This document shows, piece by piece, positions 7,378 to 16,282 of a DNA stretch of 64,000 bases (position 1 is the first letter of the stretch; every line of letters starts with the position of its first letter). The notes under the pieces are model-generated. The model was not told where the DNA came from and ran no database searches. It saw only the letters and a program-made list of their open reading frames with translations. The translations under genes were made by a program, and so were the position numbers. This DNA comes from Paracoccus marcusii (GTDB lineage: Bacteria > Pseudomonadota > Alphaproteobacteria > Rhodobacterales > Rhodobacteraceae). The stretch covers positions 20,758 through 84,757 of the forward strand of contig NZ_VDDD01000002.1 in NCBI RefSeq assembly GCF_006151785.1. Reading direction: 5' to 3'.

Positions 7378-9432
7378 TTACGCGCCCGGGTTCTTGTAGA
7401 GGCCGCGCCAGTCGATGGCCTTGGCTCCGAAGTCGAGGCGGCACTTGATCTCGACCCCGTCGACGTCGAAGCCGTTGCGCGTCTCGATATAGGCGCCCTG
7501 CTGGCCCTCGAGATAGGCGTACTCGATGGTGTCGATCTGGTTCGGGCTGGCCGCCAGATACCAGGCGGTCTCGCTGGCGGCGTCGAGCCGGGGCTCGCTG
7601 ATCGGCGCCAGCGTCCTGATCGACTGCGGCACCACGCTGGACGTCGCGGCGGGCACGAGGTTCTGGGCCACCAGCTGTTCGGCTTTCAGTTCCAGTGAGG
7701 CCGGCACGATCAGGAAGGCAGGCCGGACGTTCAGCACCGTCTTCTTGTCGAGGCCGGTCTGCTTGGCCATCGCCGCGCGCGCCGCTCCGACGCTGCTGAC
7801 ATCGAGCGCCGCGCCGGTGCCTGCCAGGTTCTTGTGGGTGGTGTGGAAGAGCGCATTGCCGTCGGCCATCGCCGGGTTGGCGGTGATGATGCCCCAGACC
7901 ACGTCCGACTCCAGCTGGGCGATGGAGTTGCCGTACATCGCCGGGATGCGGGTGAAGGCGTCGAGATCGTCGTTGATCAGCGTCTGACGGGTGATGGCGA
8001 CCACCCGGCCATAGGTCTTGACCTTGTAGCTCTCCTTGCTCTCGCCCAGCGTGCCGCGCTTGAACTCGCCGCTTTCGCCGACCTCGAGCAGCTGCGGGGC
8101 TTCGCCGAGCTGGACGCGATGCATCGCCTTGAAGTCGGTCGCCAGCACCTGGCGACAGAACAGCATGAAGGTGCGGGGATAGGCCTCGTAGGCCTGCCGC
8201 AGCGTCTTGTTGGTGACGGCCGACAGGATCTCGGGGAAGTCCGAGGTCGAGTGCAGCGCGCGCGTCGCCACCTCGTCACGCGACAGGCCGCGCGTGTTGA
8301 CCCCGGCATTGCCGAGGCTTTCGCGGGCGAGCTCCAGCAGCGTCATGCCGCGATACTGGCGCGCGGCGTCCTCGAGCTGGAACAGCGTTGGGCTGTAGCG
8401 GTGCAGCAGTGCGTTCGCCACCGCGTCACGGCGGGTGATGCACTCGTCTCGGCCGCCGAGCGGGACGGAGACATGGGGGAAGTTCCGGGTCTCGTCGGAT
8501 TTCGCGGCGACCTGGTCGAGGATCAGTCGGCGGGACTCGTCGATGCTGACGCCGCGCTTGACCAGATCCTCGGCGAAGCCGCGCTCGAGGTTCAGCCGCC
8601 CGGCCAGATCGTAAATGGTGGAGACGCGGTCGCGCTCGGCCTCGCGGGCGCGGGTGGCGACCACTTCGGTATCGGGCGCGGGAGTTACCTGCGTCTTCTG
8701 GCTGCGCGTCTCGCTGGCCGCGACCTTCGGGTCGGGCGCAGCCGGTTTCGGCTCGGTCATGGGGGTGTCCTCGGTATCATTCGGCTCGGTCGGCTGGGTG
8801 TTGGCGGGGGTTGCGGCGTCGCTCGCCGGGGTCTGGGTCGTGTCCGTCATCGGGATCGGTCCTTTCGTGGTGGAAGGGGCGTCCCGGCGGTGGAGGACGC
8901 AGTCGTGAAGGGGGTGCTGGGCGCGGAAGCCCGCTGCTGGGTCGGCTCCGACCGCGACGGCGGAGACCTCGAAGGGCGTCCAGTCCACCGCGCGCCAGAG
9001 CTCGCGGGCGCCATCAGGCTTCGAGATATCAAACCGGTGGACCTGGTAGCCGATGGAGACGGCGCGGATGTGCCCCGCCTGGATGTCGCGCCAGATCGGC
9101 TCGACATCGGCACGCTCGCTGATCCGGACCAAGGCGATGCCGCGACCGTTCTCGATCCGGGCCGAGCCCGGCACGACCGAGCCGATCACCGCGTCGAGCG
9201 TGTCGAGCTCGTGCACCTTCAGGAACGGCGCGCCCGCGTTCAGCCGGTCGAGCCGGACATGGGCCGGGTCGAGGCTGAGTTCCTCGTCATAAGGCTCGCC
9301 GAAGAAGGTGGCACGGCGGACGCGAGCCCCGGCCGACCAGACCACCTCGACGGTGCGGTTGTCGGCATCGGCCGTGTTCGGCGCAAGCTCCGCCGACCGG
9401 CGCATGGCCGGCAGTTCGATCATCGTGTCCAT
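7378..9432 (-). CDS. Prohead protease / major capsid protein fusion
   Basis: A single 684-residue frame carrying two functions that are usually separate genes. Residues 1-160 resemble an S78 (HK97-type) prohead protease, with likely catalytic H74 in 'LKVHELD' and S126 in 'AVSIGYQV'. Residues 175-260 form a Pro/Thr/Ala/Glu-rich linker and scaffold-like region. Residues 260-684 resemble the Mu gpT type major head subunit (FPEILSAVTNKTLRQAYEAY, TLINDDLDAFTRIP). Protease-capsid fusions are a known arrangement in some prophages and imply self-processing during maturation. ATG 9432 was chosen because longer in-frame extension would enter the portal gene. Confidence 0.85.
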   Translation of the reverse strand: MDTMIELPAMRRSAELAPNTADADNRTVEVVWSAGARVRRATFFGEPYDEELSLDPAHVRLDRLNAGAPFLKVHELDTLDAVIGSVVPGSARIENGRGIALVRISERADVEPIWRDIQAGHIRAVSIGYQVHRFDISKPDGARELWRAVDWTPFEVSAVAVGADPAAGFRAQHPLHDCVLHRRDAPSTTKGPIPMTDTTQTPASDAATPANTQPTEPNDTEDTPMTEPKPAAPDPKVAASETRSQKTQVTPAPDTEVVATRAREAERDRVSTIYDLAGRLNLERGFAEDLVKRGVSIDESRRLILDQVAAKSDETRNFPHVSVPLGGRDECITRRDAVANALLHRYSPTLFQLEDAARQYRGMTLLELARESLGNAGVNTRGLSRDEVATRALHSTSDFPEILSAVTNKTLRQAYEAYPRTFMLFCRQVLATDFKAMHRVQLGEAPQLLEVGESGEFKRGTLGESKESYKVKTYGRVVAITRQTLINDDLDAFTRIPAMYGNSIAQLESDVVWGIITANPAMADGNALFHTTHKNLAGTGAALDVSSVGAARAAMAKQTGLDKKTVLNVRPAFLIVPASLELKAEQLVAQNLVPAATSSVVPQSIRTLAPISEPRLDAASETAWYLAASPNQIDTIEYAYLEGQQGAYIETRNGFDVDGVEIKCRLDFGAKAIDWRGLYKNPGA

Positions 9433-9437
9433 GAAGG

Positions 9438-11006
9438 TCAGTCCTGTTGGTCGGCCTGCGCCGGGTCTGTATCCGCGTCGGCGGAGGGGTCGTCGGCGTC
9501 TGGTTCGTCGGCGGCCGGATCGTTCGCCGGATCGCTGGCCCCGTCTTTGGATTGTGCGCTGCCGGTCTTGGTGACGCGGCGAGGGTCGCTGTCGAGGACC
9601 AACCCCAGCGCGTCGAGCTTGGCGTTGGTCGCCGCGATCTCGGCCAGCACGGCGTCGGGGTTGCGGCCCTGCCGGGCGATCACCTCGGCCAGCGTCATGG
9701 TGCCCGAGCGGATGGACAGCAGGTTCGCCATCGCGTCCTTCTGCGGATCGACCGCCTCGAACTTCGGCGGCGACCATTCCACAGGCACGATCGGCGACGG
9801 GATCTGCCCCGCCGCCCATGCGGCTTCCGTGAACCACCGCCACACCGGGGCGCAGAACATCGGGATGAACAGCTGCCATTGGACGGCGTCGATCTGGCGG
9901 CGGAACTCCACGAGACCCGCCCGGATCGAGGAGTAGTTCACTTGGGACAGGTCCCCCGTCAGCAGCTCGTAGGGCACGCGGAAGCCTGCCGAGATCGTGT
10001 GCAGGCTCGCGCGCTTGTATTCGCCGTAGCCGCCCGTCGCCGAGGGCTGGTTGAAGCGGATGTCCTTGCCGCCGCGGGCATAGGCGATCAGCCCCGGCTC
10101 GAACTGTTCCACCCGGTTGCCGTCGGCATCGACCACGGAGGGCGCGATGCCCTGTTGCGCCTCGTCGTCGCCGAAGACGATGGCGGTGACGCAGGCCTCG
10201 GTCTTCTTGCGAACCAGTTCGGCCACTTCATAGTCGTCGAGATCACGCAACGACCGGATCACCGGCGCGCCCCAGGGGACGCCGCGCGCTTGCGTGCGCT
10301 GCTTCTCGTAGACATGGGCGATCTCGGTCGCGGGGACCGGGCGGCTCTGCAACCCGTTCTGCAAGGCCCCGTAGGCGTCGCCCGGATGCTCGGCATGCAG
10401 CCAGTAAGCCCGGCGCTTCCCGACCGGGTCGAACTCGATCCCCTGCACGAGGCGCCCTGCGCCGAGGGCTCCGGACTTGGTGGCGTCGAGGAAGTCGGCT
10501 TCCAGCACCTGCAATTGCAGCGGCACCGGCAGGCCGTCGCTCGCGCGCCGCAGGCGGCGGCGCACCAGAACCTCGCCCGCCTCGACCATCTCCCGGCAGA
10601 TCAGCGTCTGCAGGCCATAGAAGTCAAGCTGGCCATCGGCGTCGCAGTCCGCCGTCCAGCGTTCGAAGAGCGCATCGACCTTCCGGTCCAGCTTGTCGTC
10701 GCCGCTAGCGGCGCGGGGCATGATGCCCGCGCCGATGATGTTGTTGACCAGCACCGCCACGGCCTTGGCCGCATGCGGGTTGTTGCGCACCAGATCGCGC
10801 ATGCGGTCGCGCAGCAGCGCCCCGGCGACGCCGATTTCGGTGTCGGCCGAGGATCCCGGCGCGCGCCAGCCGTCCGTCCGTCGCCCGCGCGCCGCGCCGT
10901 CATAGCCACGCGTCAGCGTCTCGAATGCCTGACGCGCCATCACGCGCCGAGCCGCCATGCGCGGCGCCACCGTGGCGATGGCGTGGTCGAACCAGGTCGC
11001 CGACAT
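9438..11006 (-). CDS. Phage portal protein (lambda gpB family)
   Basis: A 522-residue lambda-family portal, the dodecameric ring at the capsid vertex through which DNA is packaged. Recognisable segments include 'LVRNNPHAAKAVAVLVNNIIGAG', 'YWLHAEHPGD' and 'ISAGFRVPYELLTGDLSQVNYSS', which is diagnostic for the family. The C-terminal 40 residues are an Asp/Ala/Pro-rich disordered tail. Start overlaps the gpW stop (TGATG) and it is followed 5 bp later by the protease-capsid fusion. Confidence 0.92.
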   Translation of the reverse strand: MSATWFDHAIATVAPRMAARRVMARQAFETLTRGYDGAARGRRTDGWRAPGSSADTEIGVAGALLRDRMRDLVRNNPHAAKAVAVLVNNIIGAGIMPRAASGDDKLDRKVDALFERWTADCDADGQLDFYGLQTLICREMVEAGEVLVRRRLRRASDGLPVPLQLQVLEADFLDATKSGALGAGRLVQGIEFDPVGKRRAYWLHAEHPGDAYGALQNGLQSRPVPATEIAHVYEKQRTQARGVPWGAPVIRSLRDLDDYEVAELVRKKTEACVTAIVFGDDEAQQGIAPSVVDADGNRVEQFEPGLIAYARGGKDIRFNQPSATGGYGEYKRASLHTISAGFRVPYELLTGDLSQVNYSSIRAGLVEFRRQIDAVQWQLFIPMFCAPVWRWFTEAAWAAGQIPSPIVPVEWSPPKFEAVDPQKDAMANLLSIRSGTMTLAEVIARQGRNPDAVLAEIAATNAKLDALGLVLDSDPRRVTKTGSAQSKDGASDPANDPAADEPDADDPSADADTDPAQADQQD

Positions 11007-11215
11007 CAGCGATCCCCGCGCGAGAAGCCAGCGAGCCCCGCCACGGGCAGCGGGCGGCTGAAGCCCGCGATGGCGCGCTCGATGGTCCGGATGCGGGCGA
11101 GCAGATCCTCGGCCGAGCCGTAATCCACCGACTTGCCATCATAGCTGACGCGCGTCGTGCCGCTGGCATAGGCCCGGCGCAGCGCCGAAAGCTCGGTTTC
11201 CGTCCAGTCGATCAT
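11006..11215 (-). CDS. gpW-like head-tail connector protein
   Basis: A 69-residue protein, MIDWTETELSALRRAYASGT..., with the pattern of lambda gpW ('LRxAYASGxTRVSYDGKSV'). It stabilises packaged heads and forms the platform for tail attachment. It sits between large terminase and portal, as in lambda, and overlaps the portal start. Confidence 0.82.
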   Translation of the reverse strand: MIDWTETELSALRRAYASGTTRVSYDGKSVDYGSAEDLLARIRTIERAIAGFSRPLPVAGLAGFSRGDR

Positions 11216-11217
11216 GT

Positions 11218-13221
11218 TCAGAACCATCCCTCCCGCCGCCCGAGCCAGTCGGAGCGGCGCTTGCCCTGCGGGGCCTGTCCCGGCCGGTTGATCTGCCCGG
11301 CGGGATCGGTGTCGGTGGGGGCGGCCCCGAGCTGATCCTCGAGGTCGCGCCATTTCTCGTCGGGCCAGCGGTCCGCGCCCGCGATCCAGGCGGCTGCGCG
11401 GGCGTAGACCCGGCAATCCAGCGCCTCGTTGCGCTCGCGCAGCTTCTGCCATTCCAGCCGGGCGAAGCCGCGCTTGGTGCGCACCGTCACCAGCTGCTCG
11501 GCCACGAACTGCTTCAGCCATTCGTTCTCGACCCAGTGCGGCAGGTGCACCGAGCCGGGCGGGAACGCCGCCCCGTCGGCCATCTCCTCCTCGGTCGGGC
11601 GTGCCAGCCGCAGGAAGCGGTAGGTTTCGGCCTTGAAGGTCGAGACCGCCACGGTCCAGAGCCGCGCCCCGCGCCGCAGGCGTTTGCCGCCCTCGGTCGC
11701 GTCGACAAAGGTCGGCCCCGACACCGGGCTCGAGCGGTTGAACCCCTCGACGCCCTTGACCGGCGACACCTGCGCGAAGCCTTGCGCCCGCGACCAGGAA
11801 TAGACCGCCGGGGCCTCGTAGCCGGTGTCGATGGCGAGCCGCGCGATCCTGAGATGCGCGCGGCGTTCATGCGGCCAGGACCTGTCCAGCAGCGCGGTCA
11901 GCTCCGACCAGGCGTCGTGCCGGTCGGGCCCGCCCTCGATGACGACGTGATCGACGAGCCAGCTTTCCAAGCCGCGACCCCAGGCCCAGACATCGACCTC
12001 GATCCGGTCCTTCTGCACGTCGGCTCCGGCTGTCAGGAACAACCCGCCTGCTGGCACCGTGCCGGATTTCCAGCGTTCGCGCCGGTCGTAGAGCCGCTGC
12101 CAGTCGGGCGCTTCCCCGGTCTCGACCCATGTCTCGCCGAGGATCGTGTTGCGGAACGCCTTGATCGCCTCGTCCGACCCTTGGGCTGCTTCCCATGACC
12201 GCACGATCCGCTCCCAGCTCAGCCAGCCGATCGGCGAATAGAGCGCCGAAAGGTGATACCCGACCGTGGTCGGATCGGCGGCCGTGGCGGTCGCCCGCCA
12301 TTCGCCGCCCTCCAGCATCGCCGTCTTGTGGTGTTCCGCGATTGCCGCGTCGCAGCCCTCGCAGTGATACTCGGCCGTCTCCGGGCGGCCCTTTTGCCAG
12401 CGCAGCCGGTCGAACTTCAGCCATTGTGCGTGGCCGCATTGTGGGCACGGCACGAAGAACCGACGCTGGTCGCTGGCCTCGTACTCGCGCTCGATGCGCG
12501 ACAGCCCCCGGATCGTGGGCGTCGAGACCAGCAGCACCTTGCGCCGGTGGGCGAAGGTCAGGGAGCGCGCCTCGGCGAGCGTGACCGGATCGCCTTCCTC
12601 GTCGGCCGAGGCGGGATAGGCGTCGACCTCGTCGAGGAAGATGTAGCGCGCCGGGGTGGACCGAAGCCCGACCGCCGAGTTCGCGCCCGTCATGATCAGG
12701 ATGCCGCCCGCGAACTCCTTCGAGAGCATCGTGTTGCCCGCATCGCGGGATCGCGCGGGCTTCACCCGCTCCCGCAGCTCTGGGCTTTCATCGATCAGCG
12801 GGTCGATGCGCTGGCGCGAGTTGCGCTTGGCCAGTTCCACGGTCGGCTGGACCGCCAGCATCGGACCCGGCGCCTGGTGGATCGCGAACCCGATCCAGTT
12901 GTTGCCCGCCTCGGTCGCGCCGACCTGCGCCGCCTTCATGAACACGATCCGCTGCGTGGGATCCCCCGGCGACAGCCGGTCCATGATCTCGCGCATGTAG
13001 GGCGTGCGCACGGTGCGATACCGCCCCGGTTCGGCTGAAGCCCGCCCCGAGAGCATCCGGTGCCGGTCCGCCCATTCCGAAACGGTCAGGTCCGGGTCGG
13101 GCCGCAACCCGTTGCCCCAGGCGCGGAGGATCTCGCCCGCGCCGTCGAAGTCGATCAGGCCATCATCGTCACCGGAAGTCGGGCCGGACCTCGGCGAGTT
13201 CGTCGAGGTGGGCGCGTACAT
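11218..13221 (-). CDS. Phage terminase large subunit (gpA family)
   Basis: A 667-residue packaging ATPase/nuclease. The ATPase domain has the gpA-type Walker A variant 'MKAAQVGATEAGNNW' near residue 90, a Walker B 'FLDEVDAYP' and a treble-clef zinc element ('CPQCG' and 'CEGC'). The C-terminal part is the DNA-cutting nuclease. 'LTVSEWADRHRMLSGRASAE' near the N-terminus is typical of the family. The ATG at 13221 overlaps the small terminase gene by 53 bp, so a start slightly further downstream is possible. Confidence 0.92.
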   Translation of the reverse strand: MYAPTSTNSPRSGPTSGDDDGLIDFDGAGEILRAWGNGLRPDPDLTVSEWADRHRMLSGRASAEPGRYRTVRTPYMREIMDRLSPGDPTQRIVFMKAAQVGATEAGNNWIGFAIHQAPGPMLAVQPTVELAKRNSRQRIDPLIDESPELRERVKPARSRDAGNTMLSKEFAGGILIMTGANSAVGLRSTPARYIFLDEVDAYPASADEEGDPVTLAEARSLTFAHRRKVLLVSTPTIRGLSRIEREYEASDQRRFFVPCPQCGHAQWLKFDRLRWQKGRPETAEYHCEGCDAAIAEHHKTAMLEGGEWRATATAADPTTVGYHLSALYSPIGWLSWERIVRSWEAAQGSDEAIKAFRNTILGETWVETGEAPDWQRLYDRRERWKSGTVPAGGLFLTAGADVQKDRIEVDVWAWGRGLESWLVDHVVIEGGPDRHDAWSELTALLDRSWPHERRAHLRIARLAIDTGYEAPAVYSWSRAQGFAQVSPVKGVEGFNRSSPVSGPTFVDATEGGKRLRRGARLWTVAVSTFKAETYRFLRLARPTEEEMADGAAFPPGSVHLPHWVENEWLKQFVAEQLVTVRTKRGFARLEWQKLRERNEALDCRVYARAAAWIAGADRWPDEKWRDLEDQLGAAPTDTDPAGQINRPGQAPQGKRRSDWLGRREGWF

Positions 13222-13765
13222 GTTTCTCCAGGACCTTCTGCATCGCGGCTGGCTCCACGGTGATCTGCTGGCCGGTCACGTCGGCGCACGAGGCTGACAG
13301 TTCGGCCGCCATCAGCGCCGCCGCGCGTGCAGGCCAGTTCACCCACGCGTCCCGTTCCTCCCGCGCCAGCCGGAACACCAGCGCCAGCGCGCGGGCCCGC
13401 TCGATCAACTCCCCCTTCAGCTTCTGGAGCCGGATGCGCCGCTCCTGCGCTTTCAGCACCTCGTTCGCGGTCTTCGCCTGCAGGAAGGTCGTGCCGCCGC
13501 CGACGGCCGGGACTGCCAGCCCCTGTTCACGCAGCGTGTCGCCAACAGCGGCCACGGCCGCCTCGGGGACGGGCTTCAGCTTCGGCGTGGGCGGCTTGCG
13601 GGTCTTGGACGGGTCGGTCGTCTCGGCACGTCTGGCGTCGCTGGCGGCCGCGTTGATGCTGCCGTCGGGATAGAGGACCAGCCGCTCGGCGGCCTTGGCC
13701 TTCTGGATCGCGCCCCGCGACAGCCCGACATGCGCGGCGTACTGGCGCTCGCTCATGCCCTGCAT
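13169..13765 (-). CDS. Phage terminase small subunit (putative)
   Basis: A 198-residue protein with an N-terminal HTH ('MSERQYAAHVGLSRGAIQKA'), a central Pro/Lys-rich linker and a long helical C-terminus. That layout, and location immediately upstream of and overlapping large terminase, fit the DNA-recognition subunit that starts packaging. Start may be ATG 13765 or ATG 13756. It is the first gene of the leftward late operon; the 110 bp upstream to the divergent gene at 13877 must hold promoters for both directions. Confidence 0.7.
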   Translation of the reverse strand: MQGMSERQYAAHVGLSRGAIQKAKAAERLVLYPDGSINAAASDARRAETTDPSKTRKPPTPKLKPVPEAAVAAVGDTLREQGLAVPAVGGGTTFLQAKTANEVLKAQERRIRLQKLKGELIERARALALVFRLAREERDAWVNWPARAAALMAAELSASCADVTGQQITVEPAAMQKVLEKHVRAHLDELAEVRPDFR

Positions 13766-13876
13766 CGACGGCTCCGATTATCTATCGAAATCATGTTCTT
13801 ATCGAGTTGATAAGCAGCGCGACCGGAGCGAACGTCCGTTCAGAAGGACGATGCAACTCACCAAGGAGCCATCACG

Positions 13877-14149
13877 ATGACCACGCGCCTGAACCCGATC
13901 ACCACCCCGCGCCACGAACTCCGCGCCGAGAAGGCGCGCCGGAATAAGGAAGCCGCGCTCGCGGCCTTCATCGGCAAGAAGGCCGAGATCGACGAGATGC
14001 TCGCCCGGCTGCAGACGCTGAGCGACGACCACTTCAACGCCCACCCCGACGAGATCAACTGGGGCCATGTCGGCACCCTCGAACACTACGCCAGCCTCCT
14101 GAAGCGCATCACCGACAGCGCCTTCGGCGAGGGCGAGCACGCCCGCTGA
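13877..14149 (+). CDS. Small hypothetical phage protein
   Basis: A 90-residue, highly charged, probably all-helical protein (MTTRLNPITTPRHELRAEKA...). A good ribosome site (AAGGAG) precedes ATG 13877. It is divergent from the terminase operon and followed 95 bp later by the DUF3489 gene. I do not recognise the family. The helical charged character suggests a nucleic-acid or protein-binding accessory factor, which is a guess. Confidence 0.7.
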   Translation: MTTRLNPITTPRHELRAEKARRNKEAALAAFIGKKAEIDEMLARLQTLSDDHFNAHPDEINWGHVGTLEHYASLLKRITDSAFGEGEHAR

Positions 14150-14244
14150 TCTCCGGCACTGCCGGAACTCCCGCCGCGCGCCCTGCGCGGCTCGGGGTCG
14201 TAGGAGGCGCCGCATGACGCGGGCCCGAATACGGAGACGATCCC

Positions 14245-14817
14245 ATGACCAAGCTTTCTGACACCCAAGCCATCATCCTCAGCGCCGCCGCACAGCGCGA
14301 GGACCGCATCGCACTGCCGCTGCCCGAGAGCCTGCGCGGCGGCGCCGCTGCCAAGGTGGTCGGCGCGATGCTCGCGAAGAACTTCCTGCAGGAGGTCGAC
14401 GCCGACACGCGCAAGGGCGAGCTTATGTGGCGCGAGACCGGAGACGGCCACGGCGTCACGCTGGTTGCCACCGACGCGGGCCTTGCCGCCATCGGGATCG
14501 AGACCGAGGACGCGAACCCCGCGCCTGCGGGCGCGACGGACGCGCCTACCGAGGAGGCCGCGCCGGACACCCCCACCGTAGCCGAAACCGCGCCCAAGAC
14601 GCGCACACCGCGCGAGGGCACCAAGCAGGCCACGCTGATCGCCATGCTGCGCGCACCGGACGGCGCGACCATCGAGGAGATCATGGCCGCGACGGGCTGG
14701 CAGTCGCACACGGTGCGCGGCGCGATGGCGGGGGCGCTGAAGAAGAAGCTCGGGCTCGAGGTGACCTCGGAGAAGGTCGAGGATCGGGGGCGCGTGTACA
14801 AACTCCCCGCCGCCTGA
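14245..14817 (+). CDS. DUF3489 domain protein
   Basis: A 190-residue protein of two parts. Residues 1-90 resemble a winged-helix-like unit (LSDTQAIILSAAAQREDR...). A Pro/Thr/Ala linker follows. Residues 120-190 match the DUF3489 domain: 'GTKQATLIAMLRAPDGATIEEIMAATGWQSHTVRG', which reads as a helix-turn-helix. DUF3489 proteins are common in alphaproteobacterial prophages and have no established function; DNA binding is inferred from the HTH. Confidence 0.8.
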   Translation: MTKLSDTQAIILSAAAQREDRIALPLPESLRGGAAAKVVGAMLAKNFLQEVDADTRKGELMWRETGDGHGVTLVATDAGLAAIGIETEDANPAPAGATDAPTEEAAPDTPTVAETAPKTRTPREGTKQATLIAMLRAPDGATIEEIMAATGWQSHTVRGAMAGALKKKLGLEVTSEKVEDRGRVYKLPAA

Positions 14818-14870
14818 CGCGCCGGACCCCGACAAGCTGATGACCGCCGTCCCTACGGGGCGGCGGTCGA

Positions 14871-15095
14871 TCATTTGGCGCTCCGCATCCGGGTCGCCTC
14901 GAACACCCGCCGCAAGGCGAAGGAACGGGCGATCGAGACGACGGTGAAAATGGCGCCCATCTTCAGGTTCTGCGCCAGCGTCGTGTGCAGCCCGAAGATC
15001 GGGAAGATCAGGATCTGCGTCACGACCGCGACGCCGTAGCCGACGATCACGTTGGCGACGGACTCGACCAGCGACATGAGGCGGGTCTGCTTCAT
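14871..15095 (-). CDS. Small membrane protein, DUF7220-like
   Basis: A 74-residue protein with two hydrophobic segments ('VIVGYGVAVVTQILIFPIFG' and 'AIFTVVSIARSFALRRVF'). The 'SLVESVANVIVGY' and 'SIARSFALRRVFE' motifs recall a widespread small phage membrane family (DUF7220, from memory). Function unknown. Its ATG overlaps the TGA of the alternate frame in the methyltransferase gene (ATGA at 15092-15095), which matters for that overlap. Confidence 0.7.
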   Translation of the reverse strand: MKQTRLMSLVESVANVIVGYGVAVVTQILIFPIFGLHTTLAQNLKMGAIFTVVSIARSFALRRVFEATRMRSAK

Positions 15096-16282
15096 GCCGC
15101 TGCCTCATCCATCGGCCAGCAGTTCAGCCGCGAGAGTTCGCAGCGCATGCGCCGCAACCAAGGGGACCACGCCGTTGCCACAGAGGCGAAGCCGGTCCAC
15201 CCGGTGGGCCAACCCATCAGTGCCTCGACGAACAGCGGGTTCAAGGTCCGGCGCGGCTCGGAGGTATCGCTCCCAGCCATCGGCGTCACCAGGACCTGGC
15301 GGCCAAGCAGGCCGTTCACCGGCCTGTTCGCGAGTGTCGTCGCCCCGTCCTTGTGATCCCGCGCCGTCGGCGTCATCCACAATCCCACCGCATGGGTCAG
15401 ATCGGCCGTCTTGCGGTTGCCCGCGCTCGGCTTGCAGCCGTCGTTCGCCATCGGCGTCGGCCAGTCCCGCGCCATGCGGTCCAGACCCTTCTCGTCTCGT
15501 CGTTCGCCGCCCCGGCTGCGGAAACTGTCGGTCTGCGGCGTGGGCCACATCGCAGCCGTGGTCGCCAGGTTCATGCCGTGCTGGCCCGCTTTCTGCGACG
15601 GCGTCGGTATTGTCTGCCTGTTCTCGTTGGCGCTGGCCCTTGGCGTCGGCCAGAGCCGCAGCAGTTCCGTCCGGTTCCCGCCACTCGACCGGGTGCCAGA
15701 GCAGGCGCGCGGGGTCGGCCAGCTCGTCCCCTTCGCGGATGGCGAGGATGAAGAGCCGCTCGCGCTTGTGGGGCGCGCCGACTTCCGCCGCCGTGAAGAG
15801 GCCTGCCGCAAGGCGGTAGCCCATGCCGACCAGTCCTGCGGCGACTTCGGGGAAGCCGAGGCGGAGATGATGGGCGACATTCTCGAGGAAGACGAAGGGC
15901 GGTTCGACCTCGCCGATGATGCGGGCGACATGCGGCCAGAGGTGGCGCGGGTCGTCCGTACCCCTGCGTTTGCCCGCGACGGAGAACGGCTGGCACGGAT
16001 AGCCCGCAGTGACGATGTCCACCGCGCCGCGCCACGGGCGGCCGTCGAAAGTTGCAACATCGTCCCAGACAACAGCCTGATCCAGGGACGCGTCTTCCAT
16101 CCGCGCCACGAGAGTGGCTGCGGCGAAGGTTTCCCGTTCGACATGGCCCACAGTTCGATATCCGGGGATGGCGATGGTGAGCCCGAGGTCGATACCGCCC
16201 GCGCCGGAGCAGAGGGAGAGGCCGAACAGACATGCGTCTCCGGCTCCGGAAGCGTCTCCGGAGGAAGGTAGAGCCAGGTCAT
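15092..16282 (-). CDS. Overlapping alternate-frame protein with W-P-T-P repeats (possible overprinted gene)
   Basis: A 396-residue frame starts at ATG 16282, 4 bp inside the methyltransferase gene, and stays open to TGA 15094-15092. From 15721 onward it shows repeated SWPTPRA, LWPTPRA, MWPTPQT, DWPTPMA, LWMTPTA units, ending LNPLFVEALMGWPTGWT. From memory, proteins with these W-P-T-P repeats and this end occur in many phage annotations, with no known function. Its stop overlaps the next gene's start (ATGA). WPTP codons in this frame read LADP/LADA in the methyltransferase frame, so the repeat may be a by-product of conserved methyltransferase codons. Translation is unproven. Confidence 0.45.
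   Translation of the reverse strand: MTWLYLPPETLPEPETHVCSASPSAPARAVSTSGSPSPSPDIELWAMSNGKPSPQPLSWRGWKTRPWIRLLSGTMLQLSTAARGAARWTSSLRAIRASRSPSRANAGVRTTRATSGRMSPASSARSNRPSSSSRMSPIISASASPKSPQDWSAWATALRQASSRRRKSARPTSASGSSSSPSAKGTSWPTPRACSGTRSSGGNRTELLRLWPTPRASANENRQTIPTPSQKAGQHGMNLATTAAMWPTPQTDSFRSRGGERRDEKGLDRMARDWPTPMANDGCKPSAGNRKTADLTHAVGLWMTPTARDHKDGATTLANRPVNGLLGRQVLVTPMAGSDTSEPRRTLNPLFVEALMGWPTGWTGFASVATAWSPWLRRMRCELSRLNCWPMDEAAA

Noticed and set aside
7834..11123. Long plus-strand frames opposite capsid and portal genes
   Set aside because: They are antisense shadows from high third-position GC; the minus-strand genes have clear family motifs.
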